Source: Batillaria attramentaria (Eukaryota; Mollusca; Gastropoda; Batillariidae). Taken from it: a stretch of DNA of 64,000 nucleotides. The notes under the pieces were generated by a model. It worked only from the letters and a program-made list of their open reading frames with translations, made no database searches and was not told where the DNA came from. The DNA lies in contig JACVVK020000489.1 of the NCBI GenBank assembly GCA_018292915.2, positions 77,501 to 141,500 of the forward strand, given 5' to 3'. Each line of letters begins with the position of its first letter. Within the stretch, counting starts at the first letter, position 1. The position numbers and the translations under genes are program-made. Below are positions 1-12,003 of this stretch, piece after piece.

Positions 1-1025
1 GGGTCATATTTAATCTCGACTGTCGCTTCCCATCACGTCGCATGTGTCAGCACTAACTTTCCAGTCTTCCTAAAAGCAATCTGTGGTCTGTGATATACAG
101 TCTTCTGATGTACAGTTGAACCAGCGCCAGATACGTGAACCAGAAACTGAATTTTTTTTTCCGGCAAAAAAAAAAAAAAAAAAAAATGTGTGTCGTGGTG
201 TGAAAGGTAAAGGATAAGCTGGAGGTGATGCTGGTGGCATACGCCGTTGTGGTAGTTTGTGAAACTGTATCAAAAGATTCACACAACCCTCTCCCCCCCC
301 CCCTCCGCTCCCGCCCCCCCCCACCACCACACACTAGTACTCCAGTAAACATATTATTATTTCTGATTAGCTGATGGTTCCAAAATGTCGCCTACACGGA
401 CGTCCCCGCTTTTGGGTAAACTTAGTTTTGGACGAGATCGGTAAGTGGAACTTTCAGCATAACAGTATTGACATAAGATCAACTGCCACGTATCGCGAGC
501 ATGTACAAACCGAAAGGCACTTGGAGAACTAATTTCTTGAAGTGGACTGAAAGGGGTAAAGTTTCCTTCCGATCGAAAGCACTTGGCACTCTGCAGGAAT
601 CACTACCGAGCTTTCACAGAAACGGGGACGATGGAATGGTACGAAGAATTAAATTCACTGGTGTGGAATTGCACGGAAACAGACAAGCTTGGACCGTTTC
701 GGCACCAGAATCAACTAATTTCCGTTAGTATCACCAATAGGACGCGCAGGGTTTGTGGATTGTTAGCGTAGAATCACGACATTTGCCGAACAGTTCTCAA
801 CGTGGGCGAGCCAGGACAGTTTATTGCTATATTTGATCTTCATACAGTCACACTAAGAGTAATATTATGATCTTTGTCCACTCTTTCTTATCCATACGTG
901 CCAGGGTATTTGTTTGGCGTAGTTCATTGCTTGCCCCCTTTTAGTGTATCTGTCTGAATGTCTGTCCACCGGCCAGCATGACGGATGGGATGAAAGACGT
1001 ATGTGAGAGCAAGCTAGTCGTTTAT
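1..1025. other. Unannotated unique DNA
   Basis: I see no gene here. A poly-A run lies near 166-187 and a C-rich run near 290-330; the reading frames over them are low complexity. Two overlapping short frames at 501-771 show no recognisable motif. Confidence 0.5.
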
Positions 1026-1032
1026 TACCCCT

Positions 1033-1112
1033 TTCTGGAGTTTAGTTTAGTTTAGTTTAGTTATTTAGGGCTTAACGCCGCGCAAGCAACAAAGACTATT
1101 TCGCGGCTAATC
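1033..1112 (+). repeat. Short dispersed repeat with GGGCTTAACGCCGCGCAAG core
   Basis: A (TTTAG)n stretch leads into GGGCTTAACGCCGCGCAAG. The same core recurs near 7778-7798 and, inverted and diverged, near 4116-4160. It looks like the 3' tail of a dispersed retroelement, but the family is not identified. Confidence 0.5.
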
Positions 1113-2084
1113 AAGGTCTTTCTTCGCCGGACTGAAATAAAAAGGAAGACAATTAAACTAGGTGTAAATAGATGTATGATAAATGTATCCGGTTTAAATA
1201 ATAAACACGTTTCACTTCTTTTTATATCGAACATATAGAGTTCGAGGATAGTCCGTATTACTTGAGGTATCTAAATTTTATAGAACAGATTTGACTCTTT
1301 CAAGCAGCTAAAGATACCCCATTCTGGAGATGAAGGTTGCTTCCTCCCTGCTTGTAGCAGATCGCCGAGGTGCACCGCTACCCACCCACCTAACCGTGTG
1401 AACTTTCCTCTTTCTTCTCATTTGGCTTTTATTTTTCTTTGGAACTCATACGCCACGGCCGGTGCACAGACATTGTGTTCATTGGGAGGGAGGAGGGGGG
1501 AGGGGGGAGGGGGATTTTATATTTCTTGGATAACGTAAGAAATGACCGGAGGCTCCTGCTCGGTAGACTGACACGGCAAAAAATGGAAACATCGCCTGGT
1601 TTCTTTCTTTCGTCGTAAAGCACTCGAACTGCGGATCACGCAAGCTCTATTTAATCTTGTAGCGTAAAGCACATTGCGCGCTCATGGCTACACTCGTACA
1701 TACGCATTTGCCTTAATGTACATGTATCAACAGGACCACTTGGCGTGCCATCAAAATAAACAGATCGTATTTCACTGGACAAGCTTCACCACACGTGAGC
1801 GAGATTCTAACTGTGATATCTGAAGCCACATAAACAAGTGCGCAGGTAATAAATGCATTTCCCTCTCTTGAAACAGCTGCTTCACTTGTGTACATAAAAG
1901 AGAGCGCCACGGACTGCTGAAACTACGGAAACTGCGCATCTCCCAGGGAGTTTAAAGCGCCATGTAAATCAAAGCGACCGCCTCTAGCGTGATTTTTTAA
2001 AAAAGTAAACTGTGGCAATCAGACTGAACTTACACAAGTAATGTCATCCGGTTAAAACTTTTAAAAAGTTCTGATGTCTTTCTT
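1113..2084. other. Unannotated DNA
   Basis: No coding region is recognised. It contains a G-rich block near 1485-1515 and a 24-bp sequence at 1443-1466 that recurs once at 32370-32393. Confidence 0.4.
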
Positions 2085-2093
2085 AAGTTGTAC

Positions 2094-2277
2094 GGGAGAG
2101 CCGGGGTGGCCGAATGGTAGAGCGTTGGACTCTCAATGCGCGGGTCGTGAGTTCGAATCCCGCCGGCTGGGGCCAAATATTTGTGCTGGCCTTTTTTTCT
2201 CGTTGCCCCGTCTTTGATATCACCCTTATTTGGTGGAAAAGGACGTTAAACTCCCAAACACCCACCCATCCACTCTA
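2094..2277 (+). mobile_element. SINE-A, full length (tRNA-derived)
   Basis: The head has an RNA polymerase III box A (TGGCCGAATGG) and box B (GTTCGAATCC). The body contains GCCCCGTCTTTGATATCACC, and the 3' end AAAGGACGTTAAACTCCC runs into a CCCA-rich tail with no poly-A. It is flanked by a 9-bp direct repeat, AAGTTGTAC, at 2085-2093 and 2278-2286, as expected for LINE-endonuclease-mediated insertion. At least 17 other full or partial copies lie in the window. Confidence 0.9.
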
Positions 2278-2430
2278 AAGTTGTACACAGGTGAAGAGTT
2301 ATAAGTACCGCGGAAAAAAAGTCTACATGATAATTGGAGATACGAAAATCTTTCGGTTTCGGTAAGCTAAATTCAAATTTGGTTTCCGGCAACCGGAACT
2401 CCTGTATTCAGTCTCAGTCTGATTACGACA

Positions 2431-3236
2431 CAACCCTGTTCCGGGTCCGTCGATAACTCTAGGCCCCTGCGATGACGGCCAAGTCGGGCTAACCGAGACC
2501 AAGCCGAGCTAAGTGATACCTAAGAAGGAAAAAACAAAAATACTCGGTGACAAGGAAAGTGGACAGTAGCGAACAACTTTGAGGTCCCAGTGTTATTTCA
2601 CATTGTGCACAGAAGCGGTGGAAACTATCGCATTCACCAGCACAGTACATCCTCAGCCTGATTCGAGAATCAGATTATTGCCTGCATGAGTTGTCTCCCT
2701 TGCCGCAACCACGCATTCTGGGTGGCAGAGCACAAAGCTGCCACGAAAATGCATGCATGCTGCGGGTCTGTGTATGCACGGGGGACAACTCATGCAGGCA
2801 ATAATCTCGAAACAGGCTGAGGATGTACTGTGCTGGTGAATGCGACAGTTTTCACCGCTTCTGTGCACACTGTGAAATAAGACGGTGCCGGTGACCTCAA
2901 AGTTGTTCGCAACTGTCCACTTTCCTTGTCACCGTGTATTTTTGTTTTTTGTTTTTTCCTTCTTAGGTATCAGGGGAGCCGGGGTGGTCGAATGGTAGAG
3001 TGTTGGACTTCTAATGCTCGGGTCGTGAGTTCGATCCCCGCTGGGGCCAAATATTTGTGCTGGCTTTTTCATCGTTGCCCCGTCTTTGATATCACCCTAT
3101 GTGGTGGAAAAGGACGTTAAACCACCAAACACCTACCTACCTCTTAGGTATCACTTAGCTCGGCTCGGTCTCGGTTAGCCCGACTTGGCCGTCGTCGCAG
3201 GGGCGTAAAGCTGTCGACTGACCCGGAACAGGGTTG
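2431..3236. mobile_element. Foldback DNA transposon F1 (MULE-like), about 625 bp plus nested SINE
   Basis: Two long inverted arms (about 2431-2700 and 2781-3236) are reverse complements with scattered mismatches around an 80-bp centre. The outer ends read CAACCCTGTTCCGGGTC and its complement. Both sides carry the 10-bp direct repeat GATTACGACA (2421-2430 and 3237-3246), a target-site duplication that sets the boundaries. A SINE-A with its own 12-bp duplication interrupts the right arm at 2973-3153. Long terminal repeats with 9-11 bp duplications are typical of Mutator-like elements; that class assignment is inference because no transposase is present. It is non-autonomous. Confidence 0.85.
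2973..3141 (+). mobile_element. SINE-A nested in F1
   Basis: Same head and body as the copy at 2094. The 12-bp target duplication TCTTAGGTATCA lies at 2961-2972 and 3142-3153. It splits the right arm of F1, so it inserted after F1. Confidence 0.92.
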
Positions 3237-3255
3237 GATTACGACATAGCAATTA

Positions 3256-3405
3256 TACCTTTTCCACCACGTACGGGTGATATCGGCCCGGGGGCAACGA
3301 GAAAATGCCACTGAACACAACTATTTGGCCCCAGCCGGGATTCGAACTCATGACCCGAGCATTGAAAGTCCAACGCTCTACCAGTCGGCTTGGCCGGCCA
3401 CCCTA
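3256..3405 (-). mobile_element. SINE-A, diverged copy
   Basis: Reverse-complement SINE-A: the TTCCACCAC end comes first, then GGCCCCAGCCGGGATTCGAA (box B region), then CCAACGCTCTACCA. It carries small deletions and lies just outside F1. Confidence 0.85.
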
Positions 3406-3699
3406 TCAATTCATAAACTACTGTGAAACATGATTATACTCGGTATTAAAAAATAATTATGAAACGTTAGTGAATAACTATTGCATCTTTGAGCTGGTTG
3501 TAGCCGCTTTAAGCAGCTGTCATTTTTTTATAGATCTTTTCTATCTGACATATGACAAAGTATACACACAAACTACAAAGACAAAGATATGACAAATACA
3601 CCGAAATATCAAATCACAAAAAAAAGAAAAGGCTTGAAGGCACAACACACACACACACACACACACACATACACACACACACACACGCAGACACACGCA

Positions 3700-3765
<66 letters not shown>

Positions 3766-4204
3766 TAGCTGTACTAAACTGCACAGAATGGGTATCAGGC
3801 AGCTGTCATTTCTTTTGCAATTGACGCCAGTATCAGGCATACAATCTAAGAGACAGTGCTAACACATAATATTACAGATATTTTTTCACAACTACTCCTC
3901 CACACCAGTTCATATTAAGATTCACGTCCGGCTGTGGACTCAAAAAATAAAATTTATATGCTGTACTATCATTCTACCAAATGTTTCGGGTAGGTTGAGC
4001 AAGCTTCCTCCACCAACGCCGACACCCTCCCCCCCCCCCTCTCCCAGAACATAATTATACACTTTGTTTCTGTCTGTCTGCCTGTCTGTCTCTGTCTCTG
4101 TCTGCCTGTCTCAGCCGCGAATTAGTCTTTGTGGCTTGCGCGGCTTTAAGCCGTAAAAACTCACTCACTCACTCCCTCAATCACTCACTGACTCACTCAC
4201 TCAC

Positions 4205-4235
<31 letters not shown>

Positions 4236-4237
4236 TT
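3406..4237. other. Non-coding, mostly microsatellite
   Basis: It holds the CA array listed next, a C-rich block at 4029-4041 and interspersed CTGT/CACT tandem tracts near 4070-4230. No gene is seen. Confidence 0.5.
3642..3762. repeat. (CA)n microsatellite
   Basis: About 120 bp of CA dinucleotide with a few TA and GCAGA interruptions. Open frames on both strands here are simple His-Thr or Cys-Val repeats. Confidence 0.95.
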
Positions 4238-4389
4238 GGGAGCCGGGATAGCCGAATGGTAGAGCGTTGGACTCTCAATGCTCCGGTTGTGAGTTCGAAT
4301 CCCGGCTGGGGCCAAACATTTGTGCAGGCCTTATCTCGTTGTCCCGTCTTTGATATCACCCACAGGTGATGGAAAAGGCCGTTAAACTC

Positions 4390-4390
<1 letters not shown>
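4238..4390 (+). mobile_element. SINE-A with (TC)n downstream
   Basis: Box A-like TAGCCGAATGG and box B GTTCGAATCC are present, followed by the family body. The 3' end GGCCGTTAAACTCC runs directly into a (TC)n array. Confidence 0.85.
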
Positions 4391-4420
<30 letters not shown>

Positions 4421-4424
4421 GACC

Positions 4425-4470
4425 ATGCCTACAAGTCTTAATCCTGAAATAAACGTTTCAGTCAGCCAGT

Positions 4471-4523
<53 letters not shown>
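4425..4523 (+). repeat. LINE-type 3' tail and (TC)n
   Basis: GAAATAAACGTTTCAGTCAG followed by CAGT-type repeats matches the tail layout AATAAA-GTTT-(CAGT)n of the LINE fragment at 49409-50282 and the tail at 61403. A (TC)n array follows to 4523. Only the tail is recognisable. Confidence 0.5.
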
Positions 4524-4525
<2 letters not shown>

Positions 4526-4689
4526 AAAGTAATCAGTGACTGGCGTAAAAGCCAAATAAATGCTGGATCGAGTTGCCACCTACATTGTCGTAAATTTTTG
4601 TACCGTCTGGAGCTCCCTTTACCAAAGCACAAAAGGTCGATAAAACAGGTTTATGTAGTGTCAGAAATCGAAACTGGAGCCAGACAAGA

Positions 4690-5370
4690 CAGGAGAAATA
4701 AAACACATTTGAAAACAACAGCAACAGAAACAACATCATCAACAACAACAATTAAAGCGAAGCGTATCCAAAGAAAGCAAAGCAAATAAAAAAGAAAGCA
4801 AAGCAAAGCAAAACAAAAAAGCAAAGCAAAGCAAGCAAAACAAATCAAAGAAAGCAAATTAAAGAAAGCAAGGAAACCAAACGAACAGAAAGCGTATCAA
4901 AACAAAACAAAGCAACGCAATCCAAACAAAGCAAAACAAACAACAACAACAACAACATCAACACCACCAACAACAACACACACACAAAACAAAGAAACAA
5001 GGAAAGCAAAGAAAAGCCGAACAAAACAAAACAAAACAACGCAACCCAAAGAAAGAAACTCAAAGCAATCAAGTAACGCAAAAAAGCAAATAAAAGCAAA
5101 ATAAAACAAAATGAAAAAAAAAAAGCTAAGGAAAGAAGAGCAAAACAAAGCGTATCAAAGGAAAGCAAAACAAAGAAAGCAAATCAAAACAAGGCCAAGC
5201 ACAGTCATGGTGCCCCGGATGTGACTTCCCCGATCACTCATGGCTTAGCCATCACTAGGCAAAGCAAAGCAACGCAAAAACACCATTAAAAACAAAACAC
5301 GAAACTCCAACCCAAAACACAAACAAACAAACAAACAAAAGTTCATATAAACCACGAAGAATCAGCGACA
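4690..5370. repeat. A-rich low-complexity block (AAAGC, AAAC, AAC units)
   Basis: About 680 bp of irregular purine-rich repeats built from AAAGC, AAAAC and AAC. The minus-strand Leu/Phe/Val-rich open frames here are compositional. A short non-repetitive island lies near 5195-5250. Confidence 0.85.
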
Positions 5371-5379
5371 ACAAACACC

Positions 5380-7205
5380 TACGCACAACAACACACTCGA
5401 TACAAATGCCATCAAAACTAGTTTGGGAAAAATGACGCACACGCGCAGTCAGCGCCGGGAGAAATAATCAAAAGCGAAGGCGTGGAATCCAATTTGATCG
5501 GTCTGATTGACTGGCAGCCAGCTTTGTGGTGTCAACGAAACACGAGAAAGCAAACCTTTAGAACTGGAGAAGTGATGCAATGTTAAAGATCCGATCTAAA
5601 AGCCGAACGCACACTGGAAAACGAATCTACTTAAAAAGAGAAAATTAGAACAACAACAACAAAACAAAAAAGAAAAAAAAAAGAGAGAGAGAAAAAAGAG
5701 CAAGCGACAGCAATTACAACAAATACAAAGAAACCGACAGACAAACAAACAAACAAACAAAAGCTTTCCTCTTCCGTTTGCGCCCCCCTCTCCGCCCTCA
5801 CCCCCTCCAATCATCGCTGCACAGTGCGTATTTACAGGAAGCCGATAAGTTTATCTTTGAAATAGGTTTGATGTGGCCAATACTTTCATCTGAAAAAGTT
5901 TCTGAGAGGCTTTGAAAGATAAACAACCATTCCCACGCGTTCAGGTAAATACTTTTTGAAAACTTTGAAAGACAAACAACCATCTAGGTTCTTAATCATA
6001 ATGCTCTTGACATAATTTGAACTGAAAACTTTTTGAGAAACTTTGAAAGACGAACAGCCATGTTAATGCATGCACTCCAACGCACACAGACCAACCTGCG
6101 GTCTGAGCTTCTAAGTGTGCAACTTACTGTGGCCCGTAAACAGTTCTGAAACATAGATAGACAAATTGAGGGCTGCCGGGACGTTCTCAGTAATACGTCT
6201 AAAACGGTTTGCCGAAATTAATGCAGGCTTCATAAGCGCAATAAGAACCTCAATTCTCGAACAGAAACCTCTAGGCCGTCACACGACTGTGATTAAACTG
6301 ACCTTTCTTGCCGCTTGATTTATCACAGCTTTTGAATCTGAGTTGACATATTGAAAGGCATCCAGAAGACACGGCTTCTCTGGTGCTGTGACACTGATAA
6401 AGATGCATAGCATGGAAATAGGCACCCGCTTGTCAGCTCCGTCAGACAAGGGCGAACCACTTTTAATGATGGAAAGCGTTCACTGAGACCTTCCGCTGTA
6501 ACACCCCTAAATTATCGTTTCTTTCTCGTTTAAAAGCTGGAATTCAAAGGCTGGAGGGGAAGAAAGTGCCGAGGCAATCAAGAACTCAAATGACTGGAAA
6601 TCATAGCCACAGTGTAAGTTTGGCGTTGCTGGATTCCGAGAACAGCTCAGGATGACAGGCAATGCATATTTCTCCTGCGCTGTCCTCAAAATCCAGTCAG
6701 GCCAAAATTGCAACGAAGTCGTCGAAATCTCAGTTGAAAACCTACTTCTCAGCAGAGATGTCCTAATCATGATTTCCACCGATATTTATCATCTGACTTC
6801 CTCTGGCTATCTCCCTCGAGTGTAAATTGCTTTGTGTGATTTTGGGCGGGCGGGGGGAAAAAAGTCTTCCATTATGCATGCTCCTAGGCGGGGCGTTCAG
6901 CATCAGCAGACCTTCTGTCACGTACTCACTGTCGAGAAATGGCCTGTTAGATTTTGATGATGTCTGCAACTCTTTACTACTGCGACCCTGGTTCTATCGT
7001 CCTCTTGGAAAAAAGCCCTAAACTCCACGGATTCAACATGCGCTTACGCCCTTTTCACAGACGGTGGCTGAGCTGCCCTGGGCAATCCGTGGCTAATTGC
7101 ACCAGACGGCATGCTCCGGTTTCTGGCAAGTCGTGAGAATGAAGAATCGACCGCGAACCACAGAGACCGGCGTGTGTGATCATGTGTATCGTTTTCGAAG
7201 TGGGG
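5380..7205. other. Unannotated DNA with a 23-bp thrice-repeated sequence
   Basis: No recognised gene. A sequence close to CTTTGAAAGACAAACAACCA occurs three times in direct orientation (about 5910-5933, 5961-5983 and 6040-6062). A-rich and CAAA tracts lie at 5640-5765. A 90-aa minus-strand frame at 6507-6779 shows no motif. Confidence 0.4.
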
Positions 7206-7207
7206 TC

Positions 7208-7352
7208 CAGACAGCTGTCAATCAGAACATCTTATTGATGTGAAAAGTACCGCCGACAGTGCAACGTTCACCCTGCAAAGTTATAGAGTTTCAGGGGATG
7301 AAAACCGCAGGTTTCAAGAAGGTTTCACATACATTGATATGGAAAAAGAAAG

Positions 7353-7434
<82 letters not shown>

Positions 7435-7540
7435 CGCGCGCGCGCGCTGACGGCTGTCAATCTTTTGATGTGAAAAGTTCTCGTAACAGTGCACGCTCAC
7501 CCTGCGCAGTCAAAGTTTTGGGGCTGAAAACTTCTAAGAG
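7208..7540. repeat. Diverged tandem duplication flanking a (CA)n array
   Basis: The segment around GATGTGAAAAGT ... CACCCTGC ... TTTTGGGG-like at 7208-7310 recurs with mismatches at 7450-7540. The copies are separated by a (CA)n array at 7353-7431 that ends in a short alternating CG tract. Confidence 0.7.
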
Positions 7541-7699
7541 TTTTATTTATTGTTGCGCATATATTGTTAGGATAAACGGAGAAACACACGCGCGCGCGCA
7601 CACGGAGCAGGAACTCGGCTTTTAAAATACTTTTTTCTCTCCAGTTCCATGAATGTAGGACACATTTACGTTAAGTCCGAAGGTCGGGTTACATATATT

Positions 7700-7830
7700 T
7701 CAAACAAACAAACAAACAAACAAACAAACAAACAAACAAACAAACAAACAAATCAGTTAGTTAGTTAGTTAGTTAGTTAGGGCTTAACGCCGCGCAAGAA
7801 CAAACAAACAAACAAACAAACAAACAAACC
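7700..7830. repeat. (CAAA)n arrays around a GGGCTTAACGCCGCGCAAG repeat
   Basis: (CAAA)n at 7700-7751, then (GTTA)n, the short dispersed repeat core near 7778-7798, then (CAAA)n again to 7829. Confidence 0.85.
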
Positions 7831-8415
7831 AGTTATTTGAGCTCTTCGTTATACAAACTAAAGGAAGAGTGAATCTCAATATCTATACAGTTTCTTTCTT
7901 GCCTGCTAAATAATGAGTCCTTATTCAGACTAGGGGAGATGTGTCACATTCCAAAAAAGATGGAGGGGTGTTTGGAAATACCAGATCCGCTACAGGCTTT
8001 GATGGAAGTAAGGGTTAAGCTCGCCTAGTACATGGCCTAGTTAACGATAGACATACAGTTTTACAGCTGGTTCTTCTTCAGCAATAACGCCGACTGAACC
8101 TCGTGTTTCTTTTTTTTTTTTTTTTTCCATTTTATCTTTTCTCCCTTTCTCTATCTCTCCTTCTTTTCTGTCTGTCTGTCTTTCTTTTTTCTGTTTTTTT
8201 TTTCACCAAAGGATCAAATCTTGTCATTAAATCGCGTCCAAACATTTGACATTATATTAAGGTGGCTTTTAGTTGTCTGGATCGGAATGTCAGAGCTCTA
8301 AGTTATTTTCATTGTATGGGCAACTTTGAAAGCCGATTTAAACCGTCGTCACAATGCTGACCCAGTGTTACATGGTTATTTCCATTCGAAAATTTGAAAA
8401 AGAAACAAAAACAAA

Positions 8416-8416
<1 letters not shown>
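7831..8416. other. Unannotated DNA
   Basis: No gene recognised. Poly-T and CTTT/CTGT tracts lie at 8108-8205. Confidence 0.4.
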
Positions 8417-9300
<884 letters not shown>

Positions 9301-9671
9301 ATGATTACTCCCCGCGCATTATCGCGGTCGGTCGGCGGCAAATCCAATGCTATCCTGTTTCCCGGAGTTGAAATCAAAGCACCAGGATGCCCTTCCTCTG
9401 GCGTGGTTTCTGTATCCGCAATTCGTGTACACTGTAGGACCGATCTCTCCCTGCAATTTTGCTCACAGGATATCAGGGATCGTGGCAGGAGTTTGCAGGC
9501 GTTTAATGAATTGTAAACTCGCTCGTCATTTCTGCCTCGGCAAGCAGGGTGGTGAATCTAAGGAAGTTATGTGGTGGAACCGTCAAATTGATCCTGGCTA
9601 TGCGTAAACGTGATAAAGGGGTATTGTAACTGTAACCGAGAGGACTAAGAGAGAGATGAAAGGTTACTGAC

Positions 9672-9947
9672 CTGGGCCCGTATGCAAAAGTCGAGGTTAA
9701 TTTAACCCACGGCTACAGACCAACCCAGACTAGGACAAAAGAAACCCAAAAGGAAAATTAAATATAAAAAAGGAAGCGAAGAAAGGAAGAAAAAAATCCT
9801 TCTATAACGTCTCAGGCACCTCCCTGGAATGGGCCCGCTTCCTGATTTAAAACAAAAAACAACAGAAAATTTAAGCTAGTTTAGTTCGAGGTCAGATTCG
9901 AACCCAGGGCTAAAAGCCCTAACCTCGACTATTACATACGGGCCCAG
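9672..9947 (+). mobile_element. M1 MITE-like element (276 bp)
   Basis: Begins CTGGGCCCGTATG and ends CATACGGGCCCAG, with terminal inverted repeats of about 25 bp reading into TCGAGGTTA. The inside has AACCCAGACTAGGACAAAAG, then a purine-rich stretch, AAATCCTTCTATAACG and GGGCCCGCTTCCTGATTTAA. It has no coding capacity. Six more copies are in the window. Confidence 0.9.
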
Positions 9948-10078
9948 AAAAATATGACCACGAGACTTAAATGTATTAGCTGAGGGGATTGTTTGGATAT
10001 ATAGTGACATGAATACACTTTCAATATTGGGAGGGGACGGAGGCGAGGCATCATTGAGTTAGTGCCAGTTTCGCCTTC

Positions 10079-10420
10079 TGGGTGGTCAGTGGTATTGCGG
10101 TAACGTCTCCTCCTACTAATGCGAGAGAGGTTGGAGTTGGAGTTCCCACTTGAGGCACTGATTTTTTCTTCTGAAGTATGTGGCACCGTTTATTCGGGCC
10201 GGTCGTCGGGGTTCTCTCCGGGTACTCCGGCTCCCCCCCCCCCCATCTGCTTTGGATATGCTCAGCCCACACAAATTCAAAAACGAAATACAATTCTAGA
10301 ATCCGAAGCTGAAATAGCTGAGCTGACCCTCGTACCATGTGACTGTAATGCGTTTGTGTCCAGTCTGTTAGAGAATGCGTGTGATTCACGGAAGCGTGCG
10401 TCTTGAGTTCATCTCGCGGA
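10079..10420 (+). mobile_element. SINE-B, diverged, 3' truncated
   Basis: Diverged tRNA-like head, then TATGTGGCACCGTTTATTCG, GGGTTCTCTCCGGGTACTCC and ATGCGTGTGATTCACG, all matching the complete copy at 41631-42033. It stops before the usual GCGCC...(ATT)n tail. Confidence 0.8.
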
Positions 10421-10546
10421 GGTGATTAAAAAAAAAATCTCAGCTCAGTCAGGTTAGTCTAAATTTTTAGTCTCTCTCCATGCGTTAGACCCCCCAGCAC
10501 ACAATTAGACAACTTTTGTTTTGCTTTGAACACAAAACTCCCAAGA

Positions 10547-10850
10547 GGTGAGCGGTGGTCTGATAGGTAGGCGACGTACTTCGCAGGTGCGCCATTGAAC
10601 GTACGGCCCTCACGATTGTCTCGGCGATGAAGTGTGGGTTCGAGCCCAGGTCGAGCTTGTAATATGTGATACCGGCTTTTCCTGGCTTCCGGGCTGTTCA
10701 TCAGGGGTTTTTCTCCGAATGCTCCGGCTTTCCTCCTCCCCATCAACAATTTTAAGGTAGGTTGGGTGTCGCTGCACCTCGGCGACGCGCCTCCCCCGGG
10801 GGAAGGCAGCCAGACTTTCCCGAAAGGGACAATAAGGTAGTTAAAAAAAA
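10547..10850 (+). mobile_element. SINE-D (tRNA-derived, poly-A tail)
   Basis: Box A-like TGGTCTGATAGG and box B-like GGTTCGAGCCC form the head. The 3' end has TCGGCGACGCGCCTCCCCCG and TTTCCCGAAAGGGAC followed by poly-A. The 3' end recurs in the truncated copy at 48074-48168. Confidence 0.75.
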
Positions 10851-11031
10851 GGGGAGGGGGGTTACTGGCCGGCCATGCGAACGAGAGATGCAACGGCCCG
10901 AAGCTGTCCTAGTCAACATTGCCGGCACGGGTGCGCTTTCCCTTTTGGTTTGCATTCAGCATCTCCATGCTGTGTCTAGTCCGTTTGCCGAGAAATGTTT
11001 AAAAGAAAGATTTTTTTTTTTAAGTTTAAAA

Positions 11032-11037
11032 CACACA

Positions 11038-11096
<59 letters not shown>
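11032..11096. repeat. (CA)n microsatellite
   Basis: About 32 CA units with one TA interruption. Confidence 0.95.
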
Positions 11097-11098
<2 letters not shown>

Positions 11099-11436
11099 AT
11101 TGTGGCTTTTTGTTGAGATAGCAGGTCTTTAACTTCCCCTGCTGTTGGATTACAAGCAAGGCATAAAGCTGCCAGTAGGAAGTAAAAGCCACACTCGTGT
11201 TTCCCTGTCACTGCCCCAAGATGTAAACGCCATCATGTCATTGTCTCACTCACACCTTTTGCTGGTTTCCGTGACAGCAATGGTCTCCTAAAACGTGACA
11301 GTTGTTCCAGACACTGACTGGTCGTCCTTTTCCCCCTTTTATCGCCACTCTGAGTTGATCGACAAAATAATTGTCTTTGTGCCCACCGGAGGCCTGGGAG
11401 CTCTGATTATGTGAAATGGGAGATGTAAGTGACGGA

Positions 11437-11480
11437 TCTCTCTCTCTCTCTCTCTCTCTCCGTGCAACTCGCGAACATCA

Positions 11481-11521
<41 letters not shown>

Positions 11522-11602
11522 AACTCGCGAACATCAACCCACTCTCTCTCTCTCTGGAGTCTCTCTCTCTCTCCCTTGTCCGCGCGCGCGCACAAGCTCG
11601 AC

Positions 11603-11636
<34 letters not shown>
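11437..11636. repeat. (TC)n arrays with a duplicated 29-bp spacer, then (GT)n
   Basis: A spacer starting CCGTGCAACTCGCGAACATC occurs twice (about 11460 and 11517), each followed by (TC)n. The block ends in an alternating CG tract and (GT)n. Serine/leucine-repeat open frames here are compositional. Confidence 0.9.
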
Positions 11637-11639
<3 letters not shown>

Positions 11640-11641
<2 letters not shown>

Positions 11642-11775
11642 TTCTGTCTTTTGTGCAGTATTTCTTTGTTTGATTTACTCATATTTAGTAGTAGCAATGG
11701 CATGTTCTAAAACTTACTGTCAAGACATCAACCGTTGTAAAATAAATATTCATTTCATTTCATTATTTTCATTTC
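11640..11775 (+). repeat. LINE-like 3' tail candidate
   Basis: TGTAAAATAAATATT followed by CATTT repeats resembles an AATAAA-plus-short-tandem LINE 3' end, downstream of a (GT)n tract as in other LINE 3' regions of this window. No coding part is recognisable. Confidence 0.35.
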
Positions 11776-11804
11776 TCCTCTCTCTCTCTCTCTCTCTCTC
11801 TATC

Positions 11805-11886
11805 GGGGAGCCAGGACAGCTGGTTCGTAGAGCGTTGAACTTTCAATGCACGGATCTTGAGTTCTAATCAAAAGGACGCTGAACCT
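11805..11886 (+). mobile_element. SINE-A, internally deleted fragment
   Basis: GGGGAGCCAGGACAGCTGG ... AGAGCGTTGAACTTTCAATG is a diverged head. It jumps from the box B region straight to AAAGGACGCTGAACC, so most of the body is deleted. Confidence 0.7.
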
Positions 11887-11889
11887 GAA

Positions 11890-11972
11890 ACAAGGAACCA
11901 GCTACGCCTGCCCCCCCCCTCCCCCCTTCTTCTTCTCCCTCCGTGTGCGTGCGTGCGTGCGTGCGTGCGTGC

Positions 11973-12003
<31 letters not shown>

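Noticed and set aside
2101..2170. Functional tRNA genes at the heads of SINE copies
   Set aside because: Box A and box B are present, but acceptor stems and anticodon arms are not tRNA-like and the same head is always joined to the SINE body.
4845..5168. 107-codon Leu/Phe-rich minus ORF resembling a membrane protein
   Set aside because: It is the complement of an A-rich AAAGC/AAAC low-complexity block, so the hydrophobic composition is an artefact.
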